Positions 56,591-64,000 of a stretch of 64,000 nt of DNA are shown one piece after another. The notes under the pieces were generated by a model. That model was not told the origin of the DNA. It worked only from the letters and a program-made list of their open reading frames with translations, and made no database searches. The DNA is taken from contig JAJFGK010000081.1 of assembly GCA_021776195.1 (NCBI GenBank), forward strand, positions 7,497-71,496, read 5' to 3'. A program made the translations under genes and the position numbers. Numbering within the stretch: position 1 is the stretch's first letter; each line of letters opens with the position of its first letter. This DNA comes from Kiloniellaceae bacterium (GTDB lineage Bacteria; Pseudomonadota; Alphaproteobacteria; Kiloniellales; Kiloniellaceae).

Positions 56591-57213
56591 GAGGCGAGCT
56601 CCTTGAGGCCGCCGCGGATCAGTGCCTCGATGGTCGCATCCGCGCCCAACTGACCGCCGGCGCGGGCCACCGCACCGAAGGCCTCGGCACGGCGATAACC
56701 GAGGTTGACCAGGGCCGAGACGGCATCCTCGGAAACGCCACCGGTCGCGCCCACCCCGGCGCCGACCGGGGCACCGGCGGCGGCCGCAAAGGCGCCGGCG
56801 CCGAGCGCCATGTCGCCGACCTTGTCCTTCAATTCGGCCGTGATGCGGCCGGCCAGCTTTGGACCCACGCCGTTGGCCCGGGTCAGAAGCGTCTTGTCCT
56901 GGGCCGCGATGGCCTGCAGCAGATCTTCCGGCGCCAGCACGCCGAGGATGGCCAGGGCCATGCGGTTGCCGACGCCCTGGACCGAGACCAAAAGACGAAA
57001 CCAGTCGCGCTCGCTGGCGCTGGCAAAGCCGTAGAGATGGATGTGATCCTCGCGCACATGGGTCTCGATCAGAAGCGACATGACCTCGCCGGGCGGCGGC
57101 AGCAGACCCAGGCCGCGGCGCGATGCGAAGATCTGGTAGCCGACGCCAGCGACATCGAGGATCAACCAGTCCTCGCCGCTGCTGTCGAGGGTTCCTGTCA
57201 GCTTGCCGATCAC
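56587..57213 (-). CDS. ruvA: Holliday junction protein RuvA
   Basis: A 208-residue protein with the OB-fold start [26 protein letters not shown], helix-hairpin-helix motifs ([25 protein letters not shown]) that bind the junction, and a C-terminal helical domain III ([15 protein letters not shown]) that binds RuvB, joined by an alanine/glycine linker. It overlaps ruvC by four bases. Confidence 0.96.
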   Translation of the reverse strand: MIGKLTGTLDSSGEDWLILDVAGVGYQIFASRRGLGLLPPPGEVMSLLIETHVREDHIHLYGFASASERDWFRLLVSVQGVGNRMALAILGVLAPEDLLQAIAAQDKTLLTRANGVGPKLAGRITAELKDKVGDMALGAGAFAAAAGAPVGAGVGATGGVSEDAVSALVNLGYRRAEAFGAVARAGGQLGADATIEALIRGGLKELAS

Positions 57214-57746
57214 GAGCGCGGGGCCCCCGCTGCCCTGCGTGCTTGCGTTTCGGCCTGATCGATCGCCCAGTGCCGGTTGGTCGCCAGATGATGGGCGTGG
57301 CAGATCGCGACGGCGAGCGCGTCGGCGGCGTCGCTGGCGGCGATATCGCAGCCGGGCAGGAGGCGGCGGACCATCATCTCGACCTGGTCCTTGGTGGCAT
57401 GACCGGTGCCGACCACGGCCTTCTTCACGATCATCGGCAGATACTCTCCGACCGGGAGCCCCCGCGCCGCCGGCGTCACCAGGGCAATGCCGCGCGCCAT
57501 GCCAAGCTTCAAGGTCGAGCCCGGGTTCTTATTGGCCAGGCTGGTTTCGACCGCGGCGACAGCGGGCCGGTGACCGGCGATCACAGCTTCGATACCCTCC
57601 TTCAACTGCAAAAGACGCTCGGCCAGGGAGCGTTCCTGCTGGGAGTGGATGACCCCGTTGGCCACATGACTGAGGCGGTTGTCCCTGGAAACGATGATGC
57701 CCCAGCCGGTGTTGCGCAGGCCGGGGTCCAGTCCCAATACGAGCAT
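57210..57746 (-). CDS. ruvC: Holliday junction endonuclease RuvC
   Basis: A 178-residue RNase H-fold resolvase. The catalytic acids are visible: Asp in [13 protein letters not shown], Glu in [13 protein letters not shown], and the last aspartates in [15 protein letters not shown]. It cuts symmetric strands at Holliday junctions. It is the first of the ruvCAB genes. Confidence 0.96.
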   Translation of the reverse strand: MLVLGLDPGLRNTGWGIIVSRDNRLSHVANGVIHSQQERSLAERLLQLKEGIEAVIAGHRPAVAAVETSLANKNPGSTLKLGMARGIALVTPAARGLPVGEYLPMIVKKAVVGTGHATKDQVEMMVRRLLPGCDIAASDAADALAVAICHAHHLATNRHWAIDQAETQARRAAGAPRS

Positions 57747-57774
57747 CGCCTATCCTTCTCCCGTCCCGCGTGGC

Positions 57775-58524
57775 TCAGACCAACAAGCGGGCCATGACGT
57801 CGTCGGCGATTTCGAAGTTTGCCGAGACGCGTTGCACGTCGTCGTTGTCGTCCAGGGCATCGAGCATCTTCAGCATTGTGCCGGCCTTGTCCTCGTCGAC
57901 CTCGACCGTGGTCTGCGGCTTCCAGGTGAGGCTGGCCTCGCGCGGATCGCCGAATCGCTCGGTCAGGTTATCGCGCACCTCGGAAAAATCGTCCGGGTCG
58001 CAGAGCACCTCATGACTCTCGTCGCTGGTCTCGACATCCTGGGCGCCGGCTTCCACCGCCGCCTCGAACATCTCATCCGGGCTGGCCACCGTTGCGGGAT
58101 AGACGATGAGCCCCGTGCGGTCGAACATGTAGGAAACCGAGTTGGTCTCGCCGAGCGAACCACCGTGCTTGCTGAAGGCGGTGCGCACATCGGAGGCGGT
58201 GCGGTTGCGGTTGTCGGTCAAGGTCTCGACGATCACCGCCACGCCGCCGGGCCCATAGCCTTCGTAGCGGATCTCCTCATAATTGGCGTCGTCCTCGCCG
58301 CCGGCGGCCCGTTTGATGGCGCGCTCGATATTGTCCTTGGGCATGTTGCCGGCCCGTGCCGCCTGCACCGCACCGCGCAACCGCGGGTTCTTGTCGATCT
58401 CGGGCAGGCCCGACTTGGCGGCCACCATGATCTCGCGGGTCAGACGGGCAAACTCCTTGGCACGCTTTTTATCCTGCGCGCCTTTGCGGTACATGATGTT
58501 TTTGAACTGTGAATGGCCGGCCAT
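57775..58524 (-). CDS. yebC: YebC/PmpR family protein
   Basis: A 249-residue protein of the three-domain YebC fold. It begins [23 protein letters not shown] and has the [26 protein letters not shown] core. Members were called transcription regulators; YebC-type proteins are also known to relieve ribosome stalling. It lies 28 bases before ruvC, the conserved yebC-ruvC order. Confidence 0.94.
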   Translation of the reverse strand: MAGHSQFKNIMYRKGAQDKKRAKEFARLTREIMVAAKSGLPEIDKNPRLRGAVQAARAGNMPKDNIERAIKRAAGGEDDANYEEIRYEGYGPGGVAVIVETLTDNRNRTASDVRTAFSKHGGSLGETNSVSYMFDRTGLIVYPATVASPDEMFEAAVEAGAQDVETSDESHEVLCDPDDFSEVRDNLTERFGDPREASLTWKPQTTVEVDEDKAGTMLKMLDALDDNDDVQRVSANFEIADDVMARLLV

Positions 58525-58872
58525 CGCGTGAATTTCCCAGATCTAGGTGATTTCAACCGAGGTACTACCATATTTGCGGGGCGCGTGGCAGAAGCCAAGA
58601 CATGAATACGACACCTTGTTAGGCGCCCAATATGGCGACATTGCGGCGCCTTTTAGCAGGTCTCGACCGCCGGAAGAAGGCTTAGCGCGCGGCTGGAGCG
58701 AAGAAAACGCCAAACTGCCGGCCGCTTTCCATCAGCCGCCCCGGTCCCGGTGTCCTGCCGCACGATATCTCTCCTCCTTAACGCCCGTTTAACCGCTTGG
58801 CGCCAATATAGAGTCGCAACTGCCACGCAGAGCGCCTGACCAAGGCCGGTACGAGAAGCGGAAACGAGCATC
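58525..58872. other. Intergenic region between yebC and small gene
   Basis: A 348-base gap between divergent genes. It holds a perfect CtrA-like site (58778-58792). The region near the yebC start has no clear sigma-70 hexamers. No RNA gene was recognised. Confidence 0.45.
58778..58792. promoter_or_regulatory. CtrA-like binding site
   Basis: TTAA-CGCCCGT-TTAA followed by CC matches the CtrA consensus TTAA-N7-TTAAC. The surroundings are GC-rich, so a chance match is less likely than in the AT-rich island. It lies ~80 bases before the small gene at 58873. Confidence 0.5.
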
Positions 58873-59181
58873 ATGTCGATCCCAAGCAATGTCCTGGAAG
58901 CCGTCTCGGCCAAGCCTCGCGGCTCGGCACGCAGCCGGAACAACCGCTTGGACAAGGCCGCCTGCTTGGTCGCGGATTTCGCACAGGAACGTAGCCTCGA
59001 GGCCTTCGGCGCACTCGATGCCCTTCTCGAGCGCGCCGACGAAGCAAGCAGCGCTTGCGAAGGCGGCCTGCCCAGTGCAGCCGAGATCCTCGACTTCCGC
59101 CGCGAGGCCGACGAGATCAGCGAACAGACCCAGGTCCTGCAGAACGAAACACAGCGTTTCCTCCAGACCCTCACACGCTAA
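58873..59181 (+). CDS. Small helical protein, unknown function
   Basis: A 102-residue protein predicted to be mainly alpha-helical, with LDKAACLVADFAQERSL, FGALDALLERADEASSAC and DFRREADEISEQTQVLQNETQRFLQTL stretches of coiled-coil character. No signal peptide or TM helix. A CtrA-like site lies just upstream, so a link with flagella, chemotaxis or the cell cycle is possible. It converges on ymdB. The family was not recognised. Confidence 0.55.
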   Translation: MSIPSNVLEAVSAKPRGSARSRNNRLDKAACLVADFAQERSLEAFGALDALLERADEASSACEGGLPSAAEILDFRREADEISEQTQVLQNETQRFLQTLTR

Positions 59182-59190
59182 CCGCCCTTT

Positions 59191-60030
59191 TTACCGGGGC
59201 TTGACCCCGAAGGCCTCGGGCCGCGGCATGGCCTCGGCGAGCCGGCCACCCAGACGCAGGGGCTCGATTGTCACCGCGCGACCGGTCTTGTCGTCGGTCT
59301 GCAACAGCAGACCGGACAATGTCGCCTCGCCCATCGCCGGGCTCAAACGCTCGCCGCGCATCTTGCGCCGAAAACGCTCCACTGCCGGTCCCTTGACCAT
59401 GCCGATGACCGAATCGTAATCGCCGCACATCCCGGCGTCGCTCTGGTAGGCGGTGCCACCGGGCAGGATCACGTGGTCAGCGGTCGGCACATGAGTGTGG
59501 GTCCCGACACAGAGCGAGACCCGGCCATCGACGTGATGGCCCATGGCCATCTTCTCGGAGGTCGCCTCGCCGTGGAAGTCGAGCACGATGGCCTCGACCG
59601 TGGTGCCCAGGCGTTGGGTCTTCAAGATGCCCTCGATGGCCTGAAAAGGATTGTCCAGGTCCTCCATGAAGAGCTGGGCCATCAGATTGATCACCAGGAT
59701 CTTCCGACCATCGGTCAAGCTGTAGACGTGATGGCTGCGCCCCGGCGTGCCGAGGGGAAAGTTTGCCGGCCGCAACAGCCGCGGCTCGCCATCGATAAAG
59801 GCCAGGGCCTCGCGTTGATCCCAGCTGTGATTGCCGCCGGTAATGACATCCACCCCGACGGCGAAGAGCTGATCGGCTATCTTCTTGGTGATGCCGAATC
59901 CGCTTGCCGCGTTCTCGCCATTGACGATCACGACATCCAGGGCAAAGGAACGGCGCAGGTCGGGCAGCCGGTCGATGACCGCCTGGCGGCCGGCGCGGCC
60001 GACGATATCGCCGAGAAAGAGAATCCGCAT
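59191..60030 (-). CDS. ymdB: YmdB-type metallophosphoesterase
   Basis: A 279-residue calcineurin-like phosphodiesterase of the TIGR00282/YmdB group. Metal ligands are in LFLGDIVGRAGRQAV, VNGENAASGFG, GGNHSWDQ and GTHTHVPTADH. Members hydrolyse 2',3'-cyclic nucleotides. It follows the 5-formyl-THF cyclo-ligase gene by 12 bases and shares its transcript. Confidence 0.92.
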   Translation of the reverse strand: MRILFLGDIVGRAGRQAVIDRLPDLRRSFALDVVIVNGENAASGFGITKKIADQLFAVGVDVITGGNHSWDQREALAFIDGEPRLLRPANFPLGTPGRSHHVYSLTDGRKILVINLMAQLFMEDLDNPFQAIEGILKTQRLGTTVEAIVLDFHGEATSEKMAMGHHVDGRVSLCVGTHTHVPTADHVILPGGTAYQSDAGMCGDYDSVIGMVKGPAVERFRRKMRGERLSPAMGEATLSGLLLQTDDKTGRAVTIEPLRLGGRLAEAMPRPEAFGVKPR

Positions 60031-60042
60031 GGCCGGTCGGTC

Positions 60043-60717
60043 CTATCGTGGCGCCTGGGCGGACCCGGCCGGGCAGAGGACACCCGGTCGAAACTCGATC
60101 GCCTCGGCCTCGGTGACGAGACCGTCGAGCGGCTGGTCGTAGGGGCCGCGCGGCACCGCCGGAACCTCCTGGGCCGCCAACGCCAGGCCGACCGCGACCG
60201 CGCGCTTGCCGTTGTCCCGGCGCAGCTTGGCCAAGGTGCGGTCGTAAAAGCCGCCGCCATAACCCAGCCGATAGCCGGCGCGGTCGAAGGCCAGCAGCGG
60301 CACCGCCAGCAGATCGGGCAGCAGCCGCGGCCGCTCGGGCGCCGGCTCCTGGGTGCCGAAACCCGCCGGAACCAGATCGTCGCCGGGCTCCCAGAGACCA
60401 AAGAGCAACGCCTTGCCCGGCCCCTGCATCACCGGCAGCAGGACCTTGAGGCCGCGGTCGTGCAGCCCCGTCATCAGCGGCAGCGTGTCGATTTCGTCGC
60501 CCAGCGGCCAGAAGACCGAGGCCGCGCCCGGACCGGAGCGGGAACCGGGCACAAGGCCGGAGAGATCGACGCTGCTCAAAAAGCGCTCGGCCAGAGCCGC
60601 GCCGACCTCGCGCGCCGAACCGGCGTGGGTCGCGCGGCGCGCGCGGGCCTCCCGGCGCAGTGCCCGCTTCCGGTCGTCTAGGTCCTGTGCGGCGGTCGCG
60701 CCGTTTGGTGATGGCAC
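60043..60717 (-). CDS. ygfA: 5-formyltetrahydrofolate cyclo-ligase
   Basis: A 224-residue enzyme that makes 5,10-methenyl-THF from 5-formyl-THF. It has basic N-terminal KRALRREARARRA, ASVFWPLGDEIDTLPL, and the family ATP/folate motif GYGGGFYDRTLAKLR. The start is a GTG at 60717, with GGAGC seven bases upstream; the open frame upstream overlaps the predicted 6S RNA and lacks a ribosome-binding site. The zapA-6S-ygfA order is conserved in many proteobacteria. Confidence 0.92.
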   Translation of the reverse strand: MPSPNGATAAQDLDDRKRALRREARARRATHAGSAREVGAALAERFLSSVDLSGLVPGSRSGPGAASVFWPLGDEIDTLPLMTGLHDRGLKVLLPVMQGPGKALLFGLWEPGDDLVPAGFGTQEPAPERPRLLPDLLAVPLLAFDRAGYRLGYGGGFYDRTLAKLRRDNGKRAVAVGLALAAQEVPAVPRGPYDQPLDGLVTEAEAIEFRPGVLCPAGSAQAPR

Positions 60718-60764
60718 CGAAAAGCTCCGAAATCGGCGGTCGCCGCGCCTCTTGCCGGCCAAGT

Positions 60765-60890
60765 CGAGGCCGCGAGGCCGGGTTATGGCGGTGCCGCGGC
60801 AGCCGTCGTCCACATATGGATCCTCTTGCGGCCTGCTTACGCAGGTGGGCGCCGTATAACGAGACCAGGGCCCCGACAGGGACAGCTCCC
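60765..60890 (-). ncRNA. ssrS: Probable 6S RNA (ssrS)
   Basis: The gap between zapA and the cyclo-ligase gene is the usual site of 6S RNA. Reading leftward, GGGGCC (60874-60869) pairs with GGCCTC (60779-60774), and GUUAU plus GGCG pair with CGCC plus AUAAC, enclosing a bubble with a CCUGC-GUAA-GCAGG hairpin (60845-60832). A TGATAA -10-like box lies just before. Together this fits the 6S shape, but the pairing was only checked by eye, and the ends are approximate. Confidence 0.5.
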
Positions 60891-60953
60891 TAGAGGTTAT
60901 CATTGGCCCCAGGGATCGAAGGGACTAACGCACCCCGCAGCACCGTGGGCTGT

Positions 60954-61289
60954 TTAGGCTTCCTGGAGCCTGGCGGCAAGGTTCTCGATGCGTTGCGCGT
61001 AGCTATCGAGCGCGGCGGCCGCTTGTTCTTCGAGTTGGGCCGCCTTCGCGGCGTCGTCGCCGGTCGCGCTGTCGGCCTGGCCTCCCTTGCGCTGGTCGAA
61101 GAGTTCGTCGGCGACCAACAGGGCGGCCATGATCAAGAGACGCTGGTCCGCGGCCTGCCGGGTCGCGTTCATCAGCTTCTGGACTTTCGTGTCCAGATGA
61201 GCGGCAAGCTCGTGGAGATGAGGTTCCTGTCCCTCGGGGCAAGCGACTTCGTACTGGCGACCACCGACCGCGACCGAAACTTGCAGCAA
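60954..61289 (-). CDS. zapA: Cell division protein ZapA
   Basis: A 111-residue FtsZ-associated protein. The N-terminal globular part has VSVAVGGRQYEVACPEGQEPHLHELAAHLD, followed by the long C-terminal coiled coil (ALDSYAQRIENLAARLQEA). The start is a TTG at 61289, with AGAGGA upstream; no ATG fits. It precedes the 6S RNA and follows the DUF4164 gene. Confidence 0.9.
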   Translation of the reverse strand: MLQVSVAVGGRQYEVACPEGQEPHLHELAAHLDTKVQKLMNATRQAADQRLLIMAALLVADELFDQRKGGQADSATGDDAAKAAQLEEQAAAALDSYAQRIENLAARLQEA

Positions 61290-61361
61290 TGCCGAATCCT
61301 CTCTTCTTGTGTCTTGCCTCGAAGTGGCGTTGATCTCTTGCCCTACTCGGCGTCGACCGGC

Positions 61362-61604
61362 CTAACCCGCCATCAGCCCCTTTAAGCGGCCGACGGTGCG
61401 GTCGATCTGATCGGATACCTCGCCGGCGACACGCTGGAGGTCGGCGTGCTCTTGTTTCGCCGCCACCAGGGCCGCCTCCAGTTCCGCGCCCTTTTCGTCA
61501 ACGCCATCTTGGCCGTTGCCATCGGCCTGGCGTTCGTCGATTGCAGCCTCGAGACGGATCATGGCTCTTTGGAGTCGTTCCGAGGCCTCGTCCAAACGCA
61601 CCAT
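61362..61604 (-). CDS. DUF4164 coiled-coil protein
   Basis: An 80-residue protein beginning MVRLDEASERLQRAMIRLEAA, then an acidic linker and AKQEHADLQRVAGEVSDQIDRTVGRLKGLMAG. It has heptads throughout. DUF4164 genes sit just upstream of zapA in many Alphaproteobacteria, suggesting a division-related role. The ATG at 61604 has AAGGA upstream; the longer frame is arginine/proline-rich and not family-like. Confidence 0.8.
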   Translation of the reverse strand: MVRLDEASERLQRAMIRLEAAIDERQADGNGQDGVDEKGAELEAALVAAKQEHADLQRVAGEVSDQIDRTVGRLKGLMAG

Positions 61605-61705
61605 CTCCGTTCCTTTCCCCCGCGTGGCGCCAGGCGGTGCACCCGCTTGTTCCGCGCGCCCACTGGCAGCTCGTTCGCGCTCGCTGCTCGCTGTCAGAAG
61701 GAAAG

Positions 61706-61733
61706 GATATAGGGGGCTTAGCATGGGGGTCAA
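61706..61733 (-). promoter_or_regulatory. Predicted sigma-70 promoter of DUF4164-zapA
   Basis: Leftward -35 TTGACC, 16-base spacer and -10 TATATC, about 100 bases before the DUF4164 start. Confidence 0.55.
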
Positions 61734-61810
61734 CCGTCAGCCTTCGATGGCATGACGATTGCCGTCGCATACAAACCGCACCAGGGCCCGGCGGCGCGCC
61801 ACGATCGAGG

Positions 61811-61839
61811 TTGACCTCGCCCGGTGGCGGCGGCATTTT
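61811..61839 (+). promoter_or_regulatory. Possible tkt promoter
   Basis: TTGACC and CATTTT are separated by 17 bases, about 70 bases before the tkt start. The -10 is weak. The ~300-base divergent gap shows nothing else clear. Confidence 0.35.
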
Positions 61840-61908
61840 GCCGGCCCAATCCGGGAGCCGGCGCAAGGGGCGGCGGCACGGGTTTTCAGGACAGGAACGG
61901 AGTGATCG

Positions 61909-63939
61909 ATGGACGCAGCCCGGTCATCCCTAGGCGAACCCGCAACCGGGGGCGAGACCTCTCGCGACGGCGTCGGCCACGACGACCTGGCCAATGCGAT
62001 CCGCGCGCTCGCCATGGACGCGGTTCAGCAGGCAACCTGCGGCCACCCCGGCATGCCGATGGGCATGGCCGACGTCGCCACGGTGCTCTTCACCCGTTTC
62101 CTGAAGTTCGATCCGGCCCGCGCCGACTGGCCCGACCGCGACCGCTTCGTGCTGTCGGCCGGCCATGGATCGATGCTGATCTACGCCCTGCTGCACCTGA
62201 CCGGCTACCCGGACATGACCCTGGAGGAGCTGCGCAACTTCCGCCAGCTCGGCAGCCGCACCGCCGGCCACCCGGAGTTCGGCCACGCCGCCGGCATCGA
62301 GACCACCACCGGCCCGCTGGGCCAGGGTCTGGCCAATGCCGTCGGCATGGCCTTGGCCGAGCGCCTGCTGAACGCGCGTTACGGCGACGCCCTGGTCGAT
62401 CACCATACCTATGCCATCGCCGGCGACGGCTGCCTGATGGAGGGCATCAGTCACGAGGCCATTTCCCTGGCCGGTCATCTGGGGCTCGGCAGGCTGATCG
62501 TGTTGTTCGACGACAACGGCATTACCATCGACGGGTCCACCGACCTGACGGTGTCCGACGACCAGGTGGCCCGCTTCCGGGCCTCGGGCTGGGAGACCGC
62601 GTCGGTGGACGGCCACGATCCCGAGGCGGTCGCCCAGGCCATCGAGTCGGCACGGCGGAGCGACAGGCCCTCGCTGATCGCCTGCCGCACGGTGATCGGC
62701 CGCGGCGCGCCCAACAAACAGGGCACCGCCGCGACCCACGGCGCCGCCCTCGGCGCGGAGGAAATCGCCGCCACCCGCGAGAACATCGGCTGGCCCCACG
62801 CCCCCTTCGAAATTCCCGATGCGGTGCTTTCGGCCTGGCGCCAGGCCGGTGGACGCGGCGCTGTCGAGTCCGCCGCGTGGGATCAGCGCCTCGCCGCAAT
62901 CGACGCGGACAGCCGGGCCCGTTTCCTGCGCGAGATGGCCGGCGAGCTGCCGGAGGGCGCCTTCGAGGGGCTCGCCGCCTTCAAGGCCAAGACCGTCGAC
63001 GATAAACCCAGCCTCGCGACCCGCAAGTCCTCGGAGGCCGTGCTCGGGCAACTGACCGCCGCGATACCCGCGCTGATCGGCGGCTCGGCCGATCTCACGG
63101 GGTCGAACAATACCAAGACCAAGGATCAGGCGATCGTCGGGCGCGGCGATTTTTCCGGCAGCTACCTCCACTACGGTGTCCGCGAGCACGCCATGGCCGC
63201 GGCGATGAACGGCCTGGCCCTGCACGGCGGGCTGATTCCCTATGGCGGCACCTTCATGGTCTTCACCGACTACTGCCGCCCGGCGATCCGCCTGTCGGCG
63301 CTGATGGGCCTGCGGGTGGTCTATGTCATGACCCACGATTCCATCGGTCTCGGCGAGGACGGGCCGACCCATCAACCGGTCGAGCATCTGGCGGCCCTGC
63401 GCGCCATTCCGAACCTGATGGTGTTCCGCCCTTGCGATACCATCGAGACGGCGGAATGCTGGGAACTGGCACTGCGGACGGAGAAAACACCCTCGGTACT
63501 GGCGCTGACCCGCCAGAACCTGCCGACCCTGCGCCGCGACCACGGCGAGAATCTCTCGGCCCTGGGTGCCTACATCCTGGCCCCGGCCGACCGTGGCCGT
63601 CAGGTCACCTTGATCGCCACCGGTTCGGAGGTCGAGATCGCAATAGCCGCCCGAAGCCAGTTGGAGGAACAGGGCATCGCCACGGCGGTAGTCTCCATGC
63701 CCTGTTGGGAGCTATTCGAGCAGCAGTCGCAGAACTACCGCGACGAGGTTCTGGGACCCGGCAGCCTGCGTATCGCCATCGAGGCGGCGACCGGCTTCGG
63801 CTGGACCCGTTGGACCGAGAATTCGGGCGCCTTTGTCGGCATGGACTCATTCGGGGCTTCGGCGCCGGCGAAGGATCTCTATGCCAAGTTCGGCATCACC
63901 GCGGAGGCCGTGGTCGCGGCGGTCAAGGCACGGCTTTAG
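61909..63939 (+). CDS. tkt: Transketolase
   Basis: A 676-residue thiamine-diphosphate enzyme of the pentose phosphate and Calvin pathways. It has [17 protein letters not shown], the ThDP/metal motif [13 protein letters not shown] followed by [37 protein letters not shown] and a C-terminal transketolase domain ([14 protein letters not shown]). The ATG at 61909 has GGAG upstream. It is divergent from the zapA group. The next gene lies beyond the window. Confidence 0.95.
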   Translation: MDAARSSLGEPATGGETSRDGVGHDDLANAIRALAMDAVQQATCGHPGMPMGMADVATVLFTRFLKFDPARADWPDRDRFVLSAGHGSMLIYALLHLTGYPDMTLEELRNFRQLGSRTAGHPEFGHAAGIETTTGPLGQGLANAVGMALAERLLNARYGDALVDHHTYAIAGDGCLMEGISHEAISLAGHLGLGRLIVLFDDNGITIDGSTDLTVSDDQVARFRASGWETASVDGHDPEAVAQAIESARRSDRPSLIACRTVIGRGAPNKQGTAATHGAALGAEEIAATRENIGWPHAPFEIPDAVLSAWRQAGGRGAVESAAWDQRLAAIDADSRARFLREMAGELPEGAFEGLAAFKAKTVDDKPSLATRKSSEAVLGQLTAAIPALIGGSADLTGSNNTKTKDQAIVGRGDFSGSYLHYGVREHAMAAAMNGLALHGGLIPYGGTFMVFTDYCRPAIRLSALMGLRVVYVMTHDSIGLGEDGPTHQPVEHLAALRAIPNLMVFRPCDTIETAECWELALRTEKTPSVLALTRQNLPTLRRDHGENLSALGAYILAPADRGRQVTLIATGSEVEIAIAARSQLEEQGIATAVVSMPCWELFEQQSQNYRDEVLGPGSLRIAIEAATGFGWTRWTENSGAFVGMDSFGASAPAKDLYAKFGITAEAVVAAVKARL

Positions 63940-63955
63940 TTTTAACGAGACCCGG

Positions 63956-63975
63956 CCGCGGGCAACGACCCGCGG
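63956..63975. other. Inverted repeat after tkt
   Basis: CCGCGGG-CAACGA-CCCGCGG is a perfect 7-base stem 16 bases after the tkt stop. No T-run follows before the window ends, so it may be a weak terminator or part of the next leader. Confidence 0.4.
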
Positions 63976-64000
63976 GCCGGCTGGCCCGTGAGAGGGCCGG

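Noticed and set aside
60718..60903. N-terminal extension of the cyclo-ligase
   Set aside because: The upstream frame overlaps the predicted 6S RNA and has no family similarity; GTG at 60717 has a good ribosome-binding site.

Overview
The window is GC-rich, gene-dense bacterial chromosome. Its conserved backbone yebC-ruvC-ruvA-ruvB-ybgC-tolQ-tolR-tolA-tolB-pal-cpoB-tilS-ftsH-folP-glmM, together with DUF2849/DUF934 sulfite-reduction genes, DUF4164-zapA, a long SerA next to an alphaproteobacterial-type SerC and CtrA-like TTAA-N7-TTAA sites, points to an alphaproteobacterium, most likely Rhodospirillales in the broad sense. That placement is inference from gene order and family types. No rRNA, tRNA, CRISPR array, phage gene or transposase was seen.

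Region 1 (1-16.7 kb) is mainly catabolic and accessory. It holds a truncated secreted protein, an acetyltransferase, an amidohydrolase, a large fusion of a SerC-like aminotransferase with a SerA-like dehydrogenase, an acyl-CoA dehydrogenase paired with an APH-type kinase (the split counterpart of ACAD10/11 and LvaC/LvaA), a NIPSNAP protein, a flavoprotein and a chorismate mutase. A LysR regulator then faces a dimethylglycine/sarcosine dehydrogenase-like flavoenzyme, a non-pyrrolysine MttB methyltransferase homologue, a PilZ protein and a carnitine dehydrogenase-like enzyme. This suggests use of methylated quaternary amines. A 292-bp palindromic MITE-like element sits before the carnitine dehydrogenase gene, and a second copy lies in the tilS leader.

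Region 2 (16.7-33.7 kb) holds a SleB-type cell-wall hydrolase, an AT-rich island with palindromes and CtrA-like sites, the assimilatory sulfite reduction and siroheme set, a lipoprotein, the queuosine operon (queA-tgt-queF-queG, preceded by a 2-oxoglutarate/Fe(II) oxygenase-like gene), a metallo-beta-lactamase plus TusA pair, a hybrid sensor kinase and the serC-serA operon.

Region 3 (33.7-43.1 kb) is dominated by an unrecognised 1597-residue protein made of about 17 tandem helical repeats of ~76 residues with a distinct glycine/valine-rich tail. It is the best candidate for an undescribed system. It is followed by MaoC, GNAT, PhzF, an EamA transporter and a divergent MocR regulator.

Region 4 (43.1-64 kb) is core housekeeping: glmM, folP, ftsH, tilS, the complete Tol-Pal envelope system, the RuvABC resolvasome, yebC, a small CtrA-site-associated gene, ymdB, 5-formyl-THF cyclo-ligase, a probable 6S RNA, zapA, a DUF4164 gene and a divergent transketolase gene.
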